NCBI RefSeq assembly: GCF_001425705.1
Contig: NZ_LMDC01000023.1
Location: 287,079-351,078 of the forward strand
DNA from: Pelomonas sp. Root1217
Lineage (GTDB): Bacteria; Pseudomonadota; Gammaproteobacteria; Burkholderiales; Burkholderiaceae_C
Direction: 5' to 3'
DNA: 64,000 nt
This document shows positions 29,203-37,366 of this stretch, piece after piece. Made by a program: the position numbers and the translations under genes. Below the pieces are notes generated by a model. It searched no databases and was not told where the DNA came from. It worked only from the letters and a program-made list of their open reading frames with translations. How positions within the stretch are numbered: the stretch's first letter is position 1; the number at the start of each line of letters is the position of its first letter.

Positions 29203-30054
29203 CTAGGGCCGGATGAAGTAGCGCGCCGGGATAGCGCGCGTTGCCTCACTCAGCCCGGGGTTGTCGATCTGCAGCACGCGGCGCTCGGCCAACCGGGCCT
29301 GCGCGAGCCCCGCATGCCGGGCAGCGAACAGCGTGTTGAACGAGCCGTCTTCGAAGGCCCGCGTCAGCCCCTCGGTGATGGCCGCGTGGCGCTCGCCGTC
29401 CCCGCGACGCACGAAGAGCAGGCGCGCGAACGGGTAGACCAGGGCGAGGTCGGGCTCCACGACAACATCCGGCGCCAACGCCTGCCATTGGGTCAGCAGG
29501 CCGTGGATCTCATTCAGACCCAGGGGCAAGTAGTCGAAGCGGCCCGCCTGCAACTGGCGGAACAACGTCGGCAGGTCGCTGCCGCTAACAACCCCCAGGC
29601 CGGCGGCGAGCAGCAACTGCGTATCGGGCCAGTCCTGGCCCTGACCGGCACGCAGCCGGGCGAGCCCGGCCAGGTCGTGCACCGCGCGGAACGCGGGCAC
29701 CATGCCGGCACGGACCAGCAACAGTCGCCAGCCACTGAGGCCTCGGTCGACAGGCAGGTGCACCGGCTGAAAACGGGCTTCGAAGGCTCGACTGGTGCCC
29801 ATGTCTATCACGTCTATTTCGCCCGTCTCAAGCTGGTACAGCGAGCGCCGGTAGTTGGTGGACGTGGGCGCCAGCAACAGCTCGAAGGGCCGCCCCCATT
29901 TCTGCAGCGCCAGGCGCAGCCCTTGGAAGCCGAAGGCCTCTTCGCCCTGGTCGTTGACGCGCGGGTAGACGAAGCGCAGCGGCGCGGCCTCAGCCCGCAC
30001 CCAGGGCGCCACACCGGCAGCCAGCATGGAGGCGAGGAAACGAGCGCGCAACAT
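29203..30054 (-). CDS. Periplasmic solute-binding-like protein (SBP_bac_3 type)
   Basis: This 283-residue protein has an N-terminal signal peptide (about 1-22, ending VRAEA). The rest looks like a bilobed amino-acid-type binding protein. It has YQLETGEIDVIDMGTSRAFEARF in the first lobe, hinge-like segments, and RQLQAGRFDYLPLGLNEIHGL in the second. No ABC permease or ATPase is adjacent, so it is probably a stand-alone sensor or an orphan binding protein. The ligand is not predictable from sequence. It is convergent with the small basic protein gene, 11 bp apart. Confidence 0.78.
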   Translation of the reverse strand: MLRARFLASMLAAGVAPWVRAEAAPLRFVYPRVNDQGEEAFGFQGLRLALQKWGRPFELLLAPTSTNYRRSLYQLETGEIDVIDMGTSRAFEARFQPVHLPVDRGLSGWRLLLVRAGMVPAFRAVHDLAGLARLRAGQGQDWPDTQLLLAAGLGVVSGSDLPTLFRQLQAGRFDYLPLGLNEIHGLLTQWQALAPDVVVEPDLALVYPFARLLFVRRGDGERHAAITEGLTRAFEDGSFNTLFAARHAGLAQARLAERRVLQIDNPGLSEATRAIPARYFIRP

Positions 30055-30123
30055 GTAGCGAGCCTAGCGAATCAAGGCGCGCCGTGGGCTAGGGTTTGAG
30101 TCCGTTGCGCGCCGGCCGGGTGC

Positions 30124-30699
30124 TCACTCTCGTTCGAACTTGAACACCGCCACGCTGGCCATCAGGTTGGGCATCGTGCGCACGACGCCGCCGTCCTGCA
30201 GGCCGAAGCTGTCCAGGATCTGGAGCCGGTTCTTGCGCGCCAGCACACCGAAGTCGGCAAAGGTGCCGACGCGGATGTTGGGCGTGTCGTACCACTCGTA
30301 GGGCAGCGTCTTGGTCACCGGCATGCGCCCGAACAGCACCTGCAGCCGGTTCGGCCAGTGGGCGAAGTTGGGGAAGCTGACGATGCCCATCTTGCCCACA
30401 CGCGCCGTCTCCTTGAGCATGGCCTCGGCATTGCGCAGGTTCTGCAGCGTCTCCAGCTGCAGCACCACGTCGAAGCTCTGGTCCTCGAAGATGGCCAGGC
30501 CCTCTTCCAGGTTGCGCTGGATGACGTTGACACCGCGCTTCACGCAGGCCAGCAGGTTGACGTCGTCCAGTTCCACACCGTAGCCGCTGCAGCCCTTGTG
30601 CTTGATGAGGTGCTCGAGCAGCTCGCCGGTACCGCAGCCGAGGTCGAGCACGCGCGAGCCGGGCGGCACCAAAGCCGCGATGGCGGGGTCGAAGCTCAT
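30124..30699 (-). CDS. metW: Methionine biosynthesis protein MetW
   Basis: MetW is a SAM-methyltransferase-fold protein that accompanies MetX in proteobacteria. It is thought to assist MetX in methionine biosynthesis. The 191 residues show the SAM-binding motif [16 protein letters not shown] (about 18-33), [17 protein letters not shown], and [20 protein letters not shown], which is characteristic of MetW. ATG 30699 overlaps the metX stop (ATGA), so the two are translated as a unit under the SAM-II riboswitch upstream of metX. Confidence 0.95.
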   Translation of the reverse strand: MSFDPAIAALVPPGSRVLDLGCGTGELLEHLIKHKGCSGYGVELDDVNLLACVKRGVNVIQRNLEEGLAIFEDQSFDVVLQLETLQNLRNAEAMLKETARVGKMGIVSFPNFAHWPNRLQVLFGRMPVTKTLPYEWYDTPNIRVGTFADFGVLARKNRLQILDSFGLQDGGVVRTMPNLMASVAVFKFERE

Positions 30700-31868
30700 A
30701 CGGCCACCCCCTTGAATTTCAGCGGGGCGGGTCTCTCCAGCTCCGCGGCGATGCGTGCGAAATAGGCACCCAGCACGCCGTGATAGCGCGGATCGTCGAG
30801 CAGGAAAGCGTCGTGGCCATGCGGCGCATCGATCTCCGCATAGGACACGTCCAGCCGGTTGTCGAGCAGGGCCTTGACGATCTCCCGCGAGCGGTCCGGC
30901 GAGAAGCGCCAGTCGGTCGTGAAGCTGACGATGAGGAACTTGGCGCGCGCGGTCGCAAAGGCGCGCGTCAGGTCGCCGCCATGGTCGGCAGCCGGGTCGA
31001 AGTAGTCCAGCGCTCGCGTGATCAGCAGATAGGTGTTGGCGTCGAAGTAGTCGCTGAACTTGTCGCCTTGGTAGCGCAGATAGCTCTCGATCTGGAACTC
31101 GATGTCCTGCGTCGAATAGCCCAGCGCACCGCCCTTGAGTTCGCGGCCGAATTTCTCGGCCATGACGTCGTCGCTCAGATAGGTGATGTGGCCGATCATG
31201 CGTGCCACGCGCAGACCGCGCTTGGGCACCACGCCGTGCGCGTAGAAGTGGCCGCCGTGGAAGTCGGGGTCGGTGACGATGGCGCGGCGAGCGACCTCGT
31301 TGAAGGCAATGTTCTGCGCGGACAGATTCGGCGCGGTCGCGACGGCAATGCAGTGGCCCACGCGCTCGGGGTAGCGCAGCGCCCAATCCAGCGCCTGCAT
31401 GCCGCCCAAGGACCCGCCCAGCACGGCTGCCAGCTTCAGGATGCCGAACCGCTCGACCAGGCGGGCCTGGGCGTCCACCCAATCCTGCACGGTGACGACG
31501 GGGAAGTCCGCGCCCCAGGCCCGGCCCGTGGCGGGGTTGGCATGCATGGGGCCGGTCGAGCCGAAGCAGGAGCCGAGGTTGTTGACGCCGATGACGAAGA
31601 ACTTGTCGGTGTCCAGCGCCTTGCCCGGGCCGATCAGGTTGTCCCACCAACCCTCGCTCTTGGCCTGGCCGGCATAGGTGCCGGCGACATGGTGGCTGGC
31701 GTTGAGCGCATGGCAGACCAGCACCGCGTTGCTGCGCTCGGCATTGAGCTGGCCATAGGTCTCGACCATGAGGTCGTAGGGGCCGAAGCTGGCGCCACTG
31801 CGCAGCGGCAGCGGTTCGTCGAAATGAAAACTCTGCGGCGACACGTCGCCGACGCTACGGCCCGTCAT
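30696..31868 (-). CDS. metX: Homoserine O-acyltransferase MetX
   Basis: MetX acylates homoserine at the first committed step of methionine synthesis. Acetyl- and succinyl-specific forms cannot be separated by eye. It is an alpha/beta hydrolase of 390 residues. The nucleophile Ser sits in [15 protein letters not shown], with Asp and His further on ([23 protein letters not shown]). I chose ATG 31868: it has a Shine-Dalgarno (GGAGTGAGG) just upstream and matches the family N-terminus. A longer in-frame ATG lies inside the riboswitch aptamer and is not a start. Expression should fall when SAM is abundant. Confidence 0.95.
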   Translation of the reverse strand: MTGRSVGDVSPQSFHFDEPLPLRSGASFGPYDLMVETYGQLNAERSNAVLVCHALNASHHVAGTYAGQAKSEGWWDNLIGPGKALDTDKFFVIGVNNLGSCFGSTGPMHANPATGRAWGADFPVVTVQDWVDAQARLVERFGILKLAAVLGGSLGGMQALDWALRYPERVGHCIAVATAPNLSAQNIAFNEVARRAIVTDPDFHGGHFYAHGVVPKRGLRVARMIGHITYLSDDVMAEKFGRELKGGALGYSTQDIEFQIESYLRYQGDKFSDYFDANTYLLITRALDYFDPAADHGGDLTRAFATARAKFLIVSFTTDWRFSPDRSREIVKALLDNRLDVSYAEIDAPHGHDAFLLDDPRYHGVLGAYFARIAAELERPAPLKFKGVAV

Positions 31869-31882
31869 GGCCTCACTCCAAT

Positions 31883-31916
31883 AAAAAACCGGCGCCACTG
31901 TTGCGGGACGCCGGTT
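31883..31916 (-). terminator. Intrinsic terminator in the metX leader
   Basis: On the minus strand, AACCGGCG (31916-31909) pairs with CGCCGGTT (31894-31887) and is followed by a run of six T. It lies between the SAM-II aptamer and the metX ribosome site. This placement allows ligand-dependent premature termination. Confidence 0.82.
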
Positions 31917-31924
31917 GATCGGAG

Positions 31925-31976
31925 CCCTGTTTAGCGGCATTTATTGAGCGCCCGCAATCCGGAACAAATCGGCGCT
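31925..31976 (-). promoter_or_regulatory. SAM-II riboswitch (metX leader)
   Basis: The 52-nt minus-strand sequence matches the compact SAM-II aptamer from end to end. The P1 5' arm AGCGCC is followed by GATTT, the ATTGC core, and the P1 3' arm GGGCGCT. The conserved 3' strand AATAAATG, GCTAAA and AGGG then forms the pseudoknot. A TAGAAT -10 box (31985-31990) puts the transcription start right at the aptamer. An intrinsic terminator and the metX ribosome site follow. SAM-II is well known upstream of metX/metA, mostly in alphaproteobacteria. Confidence 0.93.
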
Positions 31977-31984
31977 ATGGGCGG

Positions 31985-31990
31985 ATTCTA
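31985..31990 (-). promoter_or_regulatory. -10 box of the metX promoter, overlapping the chemoreceptor stop codon
   Basis: TAGAAT on the minus strand fits sigma70. Its first three bases are the stop codon of the upstream chemoreceptor gene. Transcription would start about 7-9 nt downstream, at the first base of the riboswitch. The -35 region lies inside the chemoreceptor gene and is not a good match. Confidence 0.55.
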
Positions 31991-33559
31991 GGCGTTCCCG
32001 TCGAGCCTGAACTGCGCCACGGCGCCCGTCAGCAATTGCAGCTGCTGGCGCAGGCTGTCGGCCGCGGCGGCGGACTCCTCCACCAGCGCGGCGTTCTGCT
32101 GCGTCATGTGGTCGAGCTGGCTGACGGCGCCATTGATCTGGCCGATGCGCGCGCTCTGATCGGCCGCACCGGTGGCGACCTCGCCGATCATGTCGCTGAC
32201 CTTCTGCACGTTGTCGACGATCTCCTGCATCGTCGTGCCGGCATGCTGCACGAGGCGGGACCCGGTTTCGGTGCGCTCGAGGCTGGCCGCAATCAGTGAC
32301 TTGATCTCGCGCGCCGCATCGGCGGAGCGCTGCGCGAGCAGGCGGACCTCGCTGGCGACGACCGCGAAGCCGCGCCCCTGCTCGCCGGCGCGCGCTGCCT
32401 CGACGGCCGCGTTCAGCGCCAGGATGTTGGTCTGGAAGGCGATGCTGTCGATGAGACCGAGGATGTCGCCGATCCGGCGCGAACTGGTGTTGATCTGCTC
32501 CATCGTCGCGACAACGTCAGCGACCTCCTTGCCCCCGCGGCGCGCCACCTCGGCCGCGCCTTCGGCCAGCTGGCGGGCCTTGCCAGCGGCATCGGCGCCA
32601 TGGCGCACGCCGCTGGTCAGGTCTTCCATCGAACTGGTCGTCTGCTGCAGGCTGGACGCCGCCTGCTCGGTGCGCTGGCTCAGGTCCTGGTTGCCCGAGG
32701 CGACCTCGGTGCTGGCCGTCTCGATGCTCATCGCCGAGGTCTTTACCTGCCGCACCAGGTCGCGCAGGCTCGACTGCATCGCATCCAGGGCGCGGAGGAG
32801 CTCGGAGGCCTCGTCACGGCCGACGATGCGGATGGCGTTGTTCAGGTCGCCGCTGGCAATGGACTGGGCGACGCTGCCGGCATAGCGCATCGGGCTGGTG
32901 ATGGTGGACGAGTTGATCAGCGTGAGCGGCACAACGAGCACCATGACGAGCACGAGCACGGCCAGCGATCGCCAGGCGATGCGGCCCATCTCGGCGCTGA
33001 ATGCGGCCTCGGTGGCCTTGGCCTGGGTATCGATGAGGGCGGCGATGCTCTCAACGCGCTTCTCGGTCTCGCGCATCGCTGCCTTGGGCCGGTTCAACAT
33101 GCGGTCGGCCACCTTGGCGGTGTCAAAGCCGCCGGCCTCGATCTGGTTGAGCACCGGCTGGGCCGCTGTGCGGTAGTCCTGCAGGAACTTCAGCGCCTCG
33201 GCCGCCACGGCCTTGTTCTCCTCCCGCGTGCCCTCCTGCAGGCCTTGCAGCGCCGCGACCAGCCGCTGGGCTGCGGCGTCCCAGCGCTGGCGGAACTGCT
33301 TGACCTGCTCGGGCGTCTCATAGGCGATGACCATCTCCTTTTCCTCCAGCCGCACATCGGCCAGCCCCTGGCGGATGGTGGCCAGGTGCTGCAGGTCGCG
33401 CATCGCATGCGTGGTGACGTCGACATTGAGCGCCATCAGCTGGCGTCCGCCAAGCAAGCCGGTCACTCCCAAAGCGGCAAACATCAGCAGCACCAGCAAG
33501 ATGGCCCCGTGCATGCGGGTGCGGATGGTGAAGCTGCGCATCCAGGTGGCGAGGTCCAT
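31988..33559 (-). CDS. Methyl-accepting chemotaxis protein
   Basis: This 523-residue chemoreceptor has a transmembrane helix at about 14-37. A periplasmic four-helix-bundle sensor (about 38-190, 4HB_MCP type) is followed by a second helix (about 192-215). A HAMP domain and a long coiled-coil signalling domain come next, with the conserved hairpin IAFQTNILALNAAVEAARAGEQGRGFAVVA. No C-terminal CheR-docking pentapeptide is present. A Shine-Dalgarno (GGAGACACGGAC) precedes ATG 33559. It is an orphan here, with no che genes nearby. Its stop codon is part of the metX promoter. Confidence 0.94.
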   Translation of the reverse strand: MDLATWMRSFTIRTRMHGAILLVLLMFAALGVTGLLGGRQLMALNVDVTTHAMRDLQHLATIRQGLADVRLEEKEMVIAYETPEQVKQFRQRWDAAAQRLVAALQGLQEGTREENKAVAAEALKFLQDYRTAAQPVLNQIEAGGFDTAKVADRMLNRPKAAMRETEKRVESIAALIDTQAKATEAAFSAEMGRIAWRSLAVLVLVMVLVVPLTLINSSTITSPMRYAGSVAQSIASGDLNNAIRIVGRDEASELLRALDAMQSSLRDLVRQVKTSAMSIETASTEVASGNQDLSQRTEQAASSLQQTTSSMEDLTSGVRHGADAAGKARQLAEGAAEVARRGGKEVADVVATMEQINTSSRRIGDILGLIDSIAFQTNILALNAAVEAARAGEQGRGFAVVASEVRLLAQRSADAAREIKSLIAASLERTETGSRLVQHAGTTMQEIVDNVQKVSDMIGEVATGAADQSARIGQINGAVSQLDHMTQQNAALVEESAAAADSLRQQLQLLTGAVAQFRLDGNA

Positions 33560-33651
33560 GTCCGTGTCTCCTAGTTGGGTCGCTAGCCACGACCCCGTTG
33601 CCTGCATGCTAGTGAAGCGGCGACTGATGGCAAGCGACCTTTTGCCGCAAC

Positions 33652-33680
33652 TTGTGGTTACTGAACACTTGACCAATAAT
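33652..33680 (+). promoter_or_regulatory. Promoter of the TetR-efflux operon with overlapping operator-like palindrome
   Basis: TTGTGG (33652-33657) and AATAAT (33675-33680) are spaced by 17 bp. A 21-bp imperfect palindrome, TGGTTACTGAA / TTGACCA (33655-33675), covers the spacer. It starts in the -35 and ends at the first base of the -10. This is where a TetR repressor would be expected to bind its own promoter. Confidence 0.6.
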
Positions 33681-33687
33681 CGCCGAC

Positions 33688-34317
33688 ATGTCTCGCCCCA
33701 GTCAGGATCAGGATCAGGCCCTGCTCGCCGCCGGCGCCACCCTCTACCCCGCGCTGGGCTGCGCGGGCCTGTCGGTACGCCGCGTGGCCGAGGCGGCCGG
33801 CGTCAACCCGGCCATGGTCCATTACCACTTCGGCAGCAAGGACGTCTTCCTGCGCGCCTTGCTGCAGCAGCACTATGAGGAGATGTTCAGCGCCCTGTCG
33901 CTGACGAGTTCTGGCGACGGCGACGTCATGGAGCGCCTGAGCGCGGCGCTGCTGGGCGTGGCCCGCTTCGTGCGCGAACACCGGCCGCTGATCGCGCGGG
34001 TCTGGGCCGATGCGCAGGCCGGCCAGGCCGTGGCCCAGGATTTCTTGCGCGCGAATGCGCCACGCCACCTGAGTGTGCTGCTTGCCCTGCTGCAGGAGGC
34101 GCAGGCGCGCGACCGCCTGCCGCGGCAACCGCTGCTGACACGCTTTTCCTTTCTGATGGGCGCAGTCGTTGCGCCGCTGATCCTGGTCGGCGGCATGAAA
34201 TCCATCGATGTCGTCCCCCCCGCTCTGCTGGCCGCGGTGGACGACGAGGTGCTGTCGGATGCGGCCTTGCAACGGCGCATCGAATGGGCGCTGCTCGGCC
34301 TGGCCAGCGGCGTCTGA
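33688..34317 (+). CDS. TetR/AcrR-family repressor of the adjacent efflux operon
   Basis: This 209-residue regulator has an N-terminal TetR helix-turn-helix (about 12-58: AGATLYPALGCAGLSVRRVAE then AGVNPAMVHYHFGSKD). The C-terminal ligand-binding domain is variable. It is the first gene of an operon with a membrane-fusion protein 9 bp downstream, an ABC ATPase and a permease. This is the layout of YbhGFSR-type exporters whose TetR gene represses the operon. A 21-bp palindrome overlaps its promoter. The inducing compound is unknown. Confidence 0.92.
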   Translation: MSRPSQDQDQALLAAGATLYPALGCAGLSVRRVAEAAGVNPAMVHYHFGSKDVFLRALLQQHYEEMFSALSLTSSGDGDVMERLSAALLGVARFVREHRPLIARVWADAQAGQAVAQDFLRANAPRHLSVLLALLQEAQARDRLPRQPLLTRFSFLMGAVVAPLILVGGMKSIDVVPPALLAAVDDEVLSDAALQRRIEWALLGLASGV

Positions 34318-34326
34318 GGAGTCGAC

Positions 34327-35268
34327 ATGAAACGAATCCTTCCCTTGCTCGCCGTGCTGCTGGCCGGCTGCGGCGACAAGCCGCCCGAGGGCTGGACGGG
34401 TTATGCCGAGGCCGAGCTGGTCTACATCGCGCCGCCGGTGGCCGGTCGGCTGGCAACGCTGGCCGTGCGCTCCGGCGAGGCCGTCACCACCGGCCAGGCG
34501 CTGTTCGAGCTGGATGCGACACCCGAGCTCGCCGCCGACGCCGAGGCCAGCGCACGCGCGCGAAGCGCGCAGGCCCAGGCACAGGATGCCGACAAGGGCC
34601 GGCGCGGCCCCGAGCTGGCCGTCACGAAGGCTCAACTCGACCAGGCCCGCGCCGCCGAACGCCTGGCCAGCATCGACCTGACGCGCCAGCAGGAGTTGCT
34701 AGGCCGGGGCTTCGTCGCCCAGGCCCGCGTCGACGACGCGGCGACGGTGCTGGCCCAGGCCCGCGCCCGCGTGATGGAGCTGGACGCCGCGTTGCAAGTG
34801 GGCCGGTTGCCGGCGCGGGATGACGCTCGCAATGCCGCCCGCGCCCTCGCGCAGGCCGCAGAGAGCGGCCGCGCGCAGACGGCCTGGCGCGTCGAGCAAA
34901 AGCGCCAGAGCGCGCCCATGCCGGCCCGCGTGCAGGACGTCTTCCTGCGCCCCGGCGAATGGGTGGCCGCGGGCCAGCCTGTGCTGGCCCTGCTGCCGCC
35001 GGCCAACCGCAAGGCGCGCTTCTATGTGCCGCAATCTGTCGTCGGCGGACTGAAGCTGGACGCACCCGTGAACCTGCACTGCGACGGCTGCGGTGCTGCC
35101 ATTCCCGCGCGCATCAGCTTCATCGCCGCCGGGCCCGAGTACACGCCGCCGGTCATCTACTCCAACCAGCAGCGCGACAAGCTGGTTTTCCTTGTCGAAG
35201 CGCGGCCGGTGAAGGCCGAGGACGCGGAGCGGCTGCATCCAGGACAGCCACTGGACGTCACGCAATGA
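34327..35268 (+). CDS. HlyD/YbhG-type membrane-fusion lipoprotein
   Basis: This is the periplasmic adaptor of an ABC exporter. A lipoprotein signal with LLAGC (Cys15) is followed by a lipoyl-like half domain (PPVAGRLATLAVRSGEAV). A coiled-coil hairpin comes next (about 65-165, Ala/Gln/Arg-rich), then the second half domain (VQDVFLRPGEWVAAGQPVLALLPP). The length of 313 matches YbhG. A ribosome site (GAGGAG) precedes the ATG. The stop overlaps the ATPase ATG (ATGA). A repeat-family element begins three bases after the stop. Confidence 0.9.
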   Translation: MKRILPLLAVLLAGCGDKPPEGWTGYAEAELVYIAPPVAGRLATLAVRSGEAVTTGQALFELDATPELAADAEASARARSAQAQAQDADKGRRGPELAVTKAQLDQARAAERLASIDLTRQQELLGRGFVAQARVDDAATVLAQARARVMELDAALQVGRLPARDDARNAARALAQAAESGRAQTAWRVEQKRQSAPMPARVQDVFLRPGEWVAAGQPVLALLPPANRKARFYVPQSVVGGLKLDAPVNLHCDGCGAAIPARISFIAAGPEYTPPVIYSNQQRDKLVFLVEARPVKAEDAERLHPGQPLDVTQ

Positions 35269-36092
35269 CGGCGCCGAGCGCAGGGCCGCCCCAAGCCGGC
35301 GCGCATCCCCTCGGGGGATCGGACGCCGTACCCGGTGACCGAGGGGCCAGTGATTTGGCCATTGATGTGCGGGGGCTGAGCAAGTCCTACGGCAACCGCA
35401 AGGTGGTCGACGGCCTCGACATGCAGGTCGCCACCGGCCGCATCGTCGGCTTCCTCGGCCCCAACGGCAGCGGCAAGACGACGTCCCTGCGCATGCTCTG
35501 CGGCCTGTTGACGCCCGACGCCGGAGAGGGCAAGGTGCTGGGCCTGGACTTCCGCCACCAGGCCGCCGAGGTCAAGCGCCAGGTCGGCTACATGACGCAG
35601 AAGTTCGGCCTCTACGAAGACCTGTCGATCCGCGAGAACCTGGACTTCATTGCGCGGCTGTTCTCGATGGGAAACCGCAGGCAAGCCGTCGACGATGCGC
35701 TGGAGCGGCTGGGACTGAAGAGCCGCGAGAAGCAGCTCGCCGGCGCGCTGTCCGGCGGCTGGAAGCAGCGCCTGGCCCTGGCCGCCTGCCTGCTGCACAA
35801 GCCCCGCCTGCTGCTGCTGGATGAACCCACGGCCGGTGTCGACCCCAAGGCGCGGCGCGAGTTCTGGGACCAGATCCACCAGCTCGCACAGGAGGGCATC
35901 ACCGTGCTTGTCTCCACCCACTACATGGACGAGGCTGAGCGCTGCGACGAGCTGGTCTATATCGCCTACGGCCGCGTGCTTGCGCGTGGCACCGCAGCAT
36001 CCATCGTGCAAGAGGCTGGCGCCAAGGATCTCGAAGACGCCTTCGTCAAGCTCGTCGGTCAGGCGACCGACAACTTCGCCGAGGCTCACTGA
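35265..36092 (+). CDS. ABC transporter ATP-binding protein (YbhF-like single domain)
   Basis: This is the ATPase of the efflux ABC transporter. It has Walker A GPNGSGKTT, Q-loop MTQKFGLYED, signature LSGGWKQRLALAA, Walker B LLLLDEPTAGVDP and the H-loop STHYMDEA. The length is 275 residues. E. coli YbhF has two ATPase domains; this has one. The first ~28 residues (MTAPSAGPPQAGAHPLGG onward) are not ABC-like and are encoded by a dispersed repeat element. The ATPase fold starts at AIDVRGLSKSYG. A TTG at 35356 is an alternative start that would exclude the repeat. Confidence 0.93.
   Translation: MTAPSAGPPQAGAHPLGGSDAVPGDRGASDLAIDVRGLSKSYGNRKVVDGLDMQVATGRIVGFLGPNGSGKTTSLRMLCGLLTPDAGEGKVLGLDFRHQAAEVKRQVGYMTQKFGLYEDLSIRENLDFIARLFSMGNRRQAVDDALERLGLKSREKQLAGALSGGWKQRLALAACLLHKPRLLLLDEPTAGVDPKARREFWDQIHQLAQEGITVLVSTHYMDEAERCDELVYIAYGRVLARGTAASIVQEAGAKDLEDAFVKLVGQATDNFAEAH
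35269..35330 (+). repeat. Stop-proximal palindromic repeat, copy C (inside the ABC ATPase 5' end)
   Basis: This plus-strand copy starts directly after the HlyD stop codon. The head is GCCGAGCGCAGGGCCGCCCC, then AAGCCGGC, then the short palindrome CCCCTCGGGGGATCGG. It matches the minus-strand orientation of copies A, B and D relative to their upstream stop codon. It overlaps the first codons of the ATPase open frame. Confidence 0.7.
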
Positions 36093-36108
36093 ATGAAATT
36101 CAAAGGCG

Positions 36109-36177
36109 ACCACAGAGGCACAGAGACACAGAGCGACTGCAGGAACGGAGTTCTCCGTGCCTCTGTGCCTCCGTGGT
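36109..36177. repeat. CACAGAG-type long palindromic repeat
   Basis: The left arm (36109-36133) and right arm (36153-36177) are 25 bp each and nearly perfectly complementary. They are built from ACCACAGAGGCACAGAG-like units. A 19-nt spacer lies between them. It sits in the gap between the ATPase and permease genes of one operon and would form a strong mRNA hairpin. Sequences of this type are dispersed repeats in several bacterial phyla. Confidence 0.8.
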
Positions 36178-36234
36178 TGCATTTCCGCCATTTCATCCAT
36201 CGCGGGTGCTGGCCAACCCGCATGGAGAACTGAC

Positions 36235-37365
36235 ATGCAGTCTCTGGCCCGCATCTTCGCCATCGCGCTGAAGGAAGTGCAGCAGATGCTGCGCGACAAG
36301 CTGACCTTTGCGATGGCGGTGGGCGTGCCCATCATGCAGCTGGTGCTGTTCGGCTATGCCATCAACACCGACCCCAAGGGCCTGCCCACGGCCGTCGTCT
36401 CGCAGGACACCAGCCCGATGGCGCACAGCCTGGTCGCGGCGCTGCAGACGAGCGGCTACTTCCACGTCGTCGAGAGCGGCATCGCGGAGTCGCGCGGCGA
36501 CGCGCTGCTGCAGCGCGGCGACATCCAGTTCCTGGTCGTCGTGCCGGACGACTTCGGCGCCCGCGTCGTGCGCGGCGAGAAGCCGGCCGTGCTGATTGCC
36601 GCGGACGCCACCGATCCGTCGGCCGGCGGCAACGCCATCGCCGCCCTGAGCCAACTCGGCCAGACGGCGCTGAACCGCGACCTGCGCGGTGCCGCCCTGG
36701 CCTCGCGGGCGCCGCAGCCCCTGCCCTTCGAGGTGCGCATCCAGCGCCGCTACAACCCGGAAGGGCTGTCCCGCTACAACATCGTGCCGGGCCTGGTGGG
36801 CACCATCCTGACGATGACCATGGTCATGCTAACGGCGTTGGCCATGACGCGCGAGCGTGAGCGCGGCACGATGGAGAACCTGCTGGCCACGCCGGTGCGA
36901 CCCTTCGAAGTCATGGCCGGCAAGATCCTGCCCTATATCGTGCTGGGCTACGTACAGCTGGGCGTCATCCTCGGCGCGGCCTTTGCGCTGTTCAACGTGC
37001 CCATGGTGGGCAGCGTGGCGCTGCTGCTGGCCATGATCGGCGTCTTCATGCTGGCCAACCTGGGCGTAGGCTTCACCTTCTCGACACTGGCGCAGAACCA
37101 GCTGCAGGCCCTGCAGCTGACGTTCTTCTTCTTTTTGCCGTCCATGCTGCTGTCGGGCTTCATGTTTCCCTTCCGCGGCATGCCGCAATGGGCGCAATAC
37201 CTCGGCGAGGTGCTGCCGCTGACTCACTTCCTGCGCATCGTGCGCGGCGTCATGCTCAAGGGCTCGGGAGGGGCCGAGCTGCTGCCCGAGCTGTGGCCCA
37301 TGCTGGGCTTCCTGGCGGTGGCCGGCAGCGTCGCCTTGCTGCGCTACCGGCAGACGCTGGACTGA
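36235..37365 (+). CDS. ABC-2 type efflux permease (YbhS/YbhR-like)
   Basis: This is the membrane subunit of the TetR-HlyD-ABC exporter. The 376 residues show the family layout. One N-terminal helix (about 22-45) is followed by a large extracytoplasmic domain (about 46-180) and five clustered helices from about 185. These include the ABC-2 signature RERERGTMENLLATPVRP. A Shine-Dalgarno (GGAG at 36224) precedes ATG 36235. A second permease, as in ybhFSR, is not present, so a homodimer is likely. The 142-bp gap to the ATPase holds a palindromic repeat. Confidence 0.92.
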   Translation: MQSLARIFAIALKEVQQMLRDKLTFAMAVGVPIMQLVLFGYAINTDPKGLPTAVVSQDTSPMAHSLVAALQTSGYFHVVESGIAESRGDALLQRGDIQFLVVVPDDFGARVVRGEKPAVLIAADATDPSAGGNAIAALSQLGQTALNRDLRGAALASRAPQPLPFEVRIQRRYNPEGLSRYNIVPGLVGTILTMTMVMLTALAMTRERERGTMENLLATPVRPFEVMAGKILPYIVLGYVQLGVILGAAFALFNVPMVGSVALLLAMIGVFMLANLGVGFTFSTLAQNQLQALQLTFFFFLPSMLLSGFMFPFRGMPQWAQYLGEVLPLTHFLRIVRGVMLKGSGGAELLPELWPMLGFLAVAGSVALLRYRQTLD

Positions 37366-37366
37366 C

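Noticed and set aside
31869..31940. An N-terminal extension of MetX starting at an ATG near 31940
   Set aside because: That ATG lies inside the SAM-II aptamer (AATAAATG), and the 24 codons that follow run through the intrinsic terminator. ATG 31868 has its own Shine-Dalgarno and the family N-terminus.
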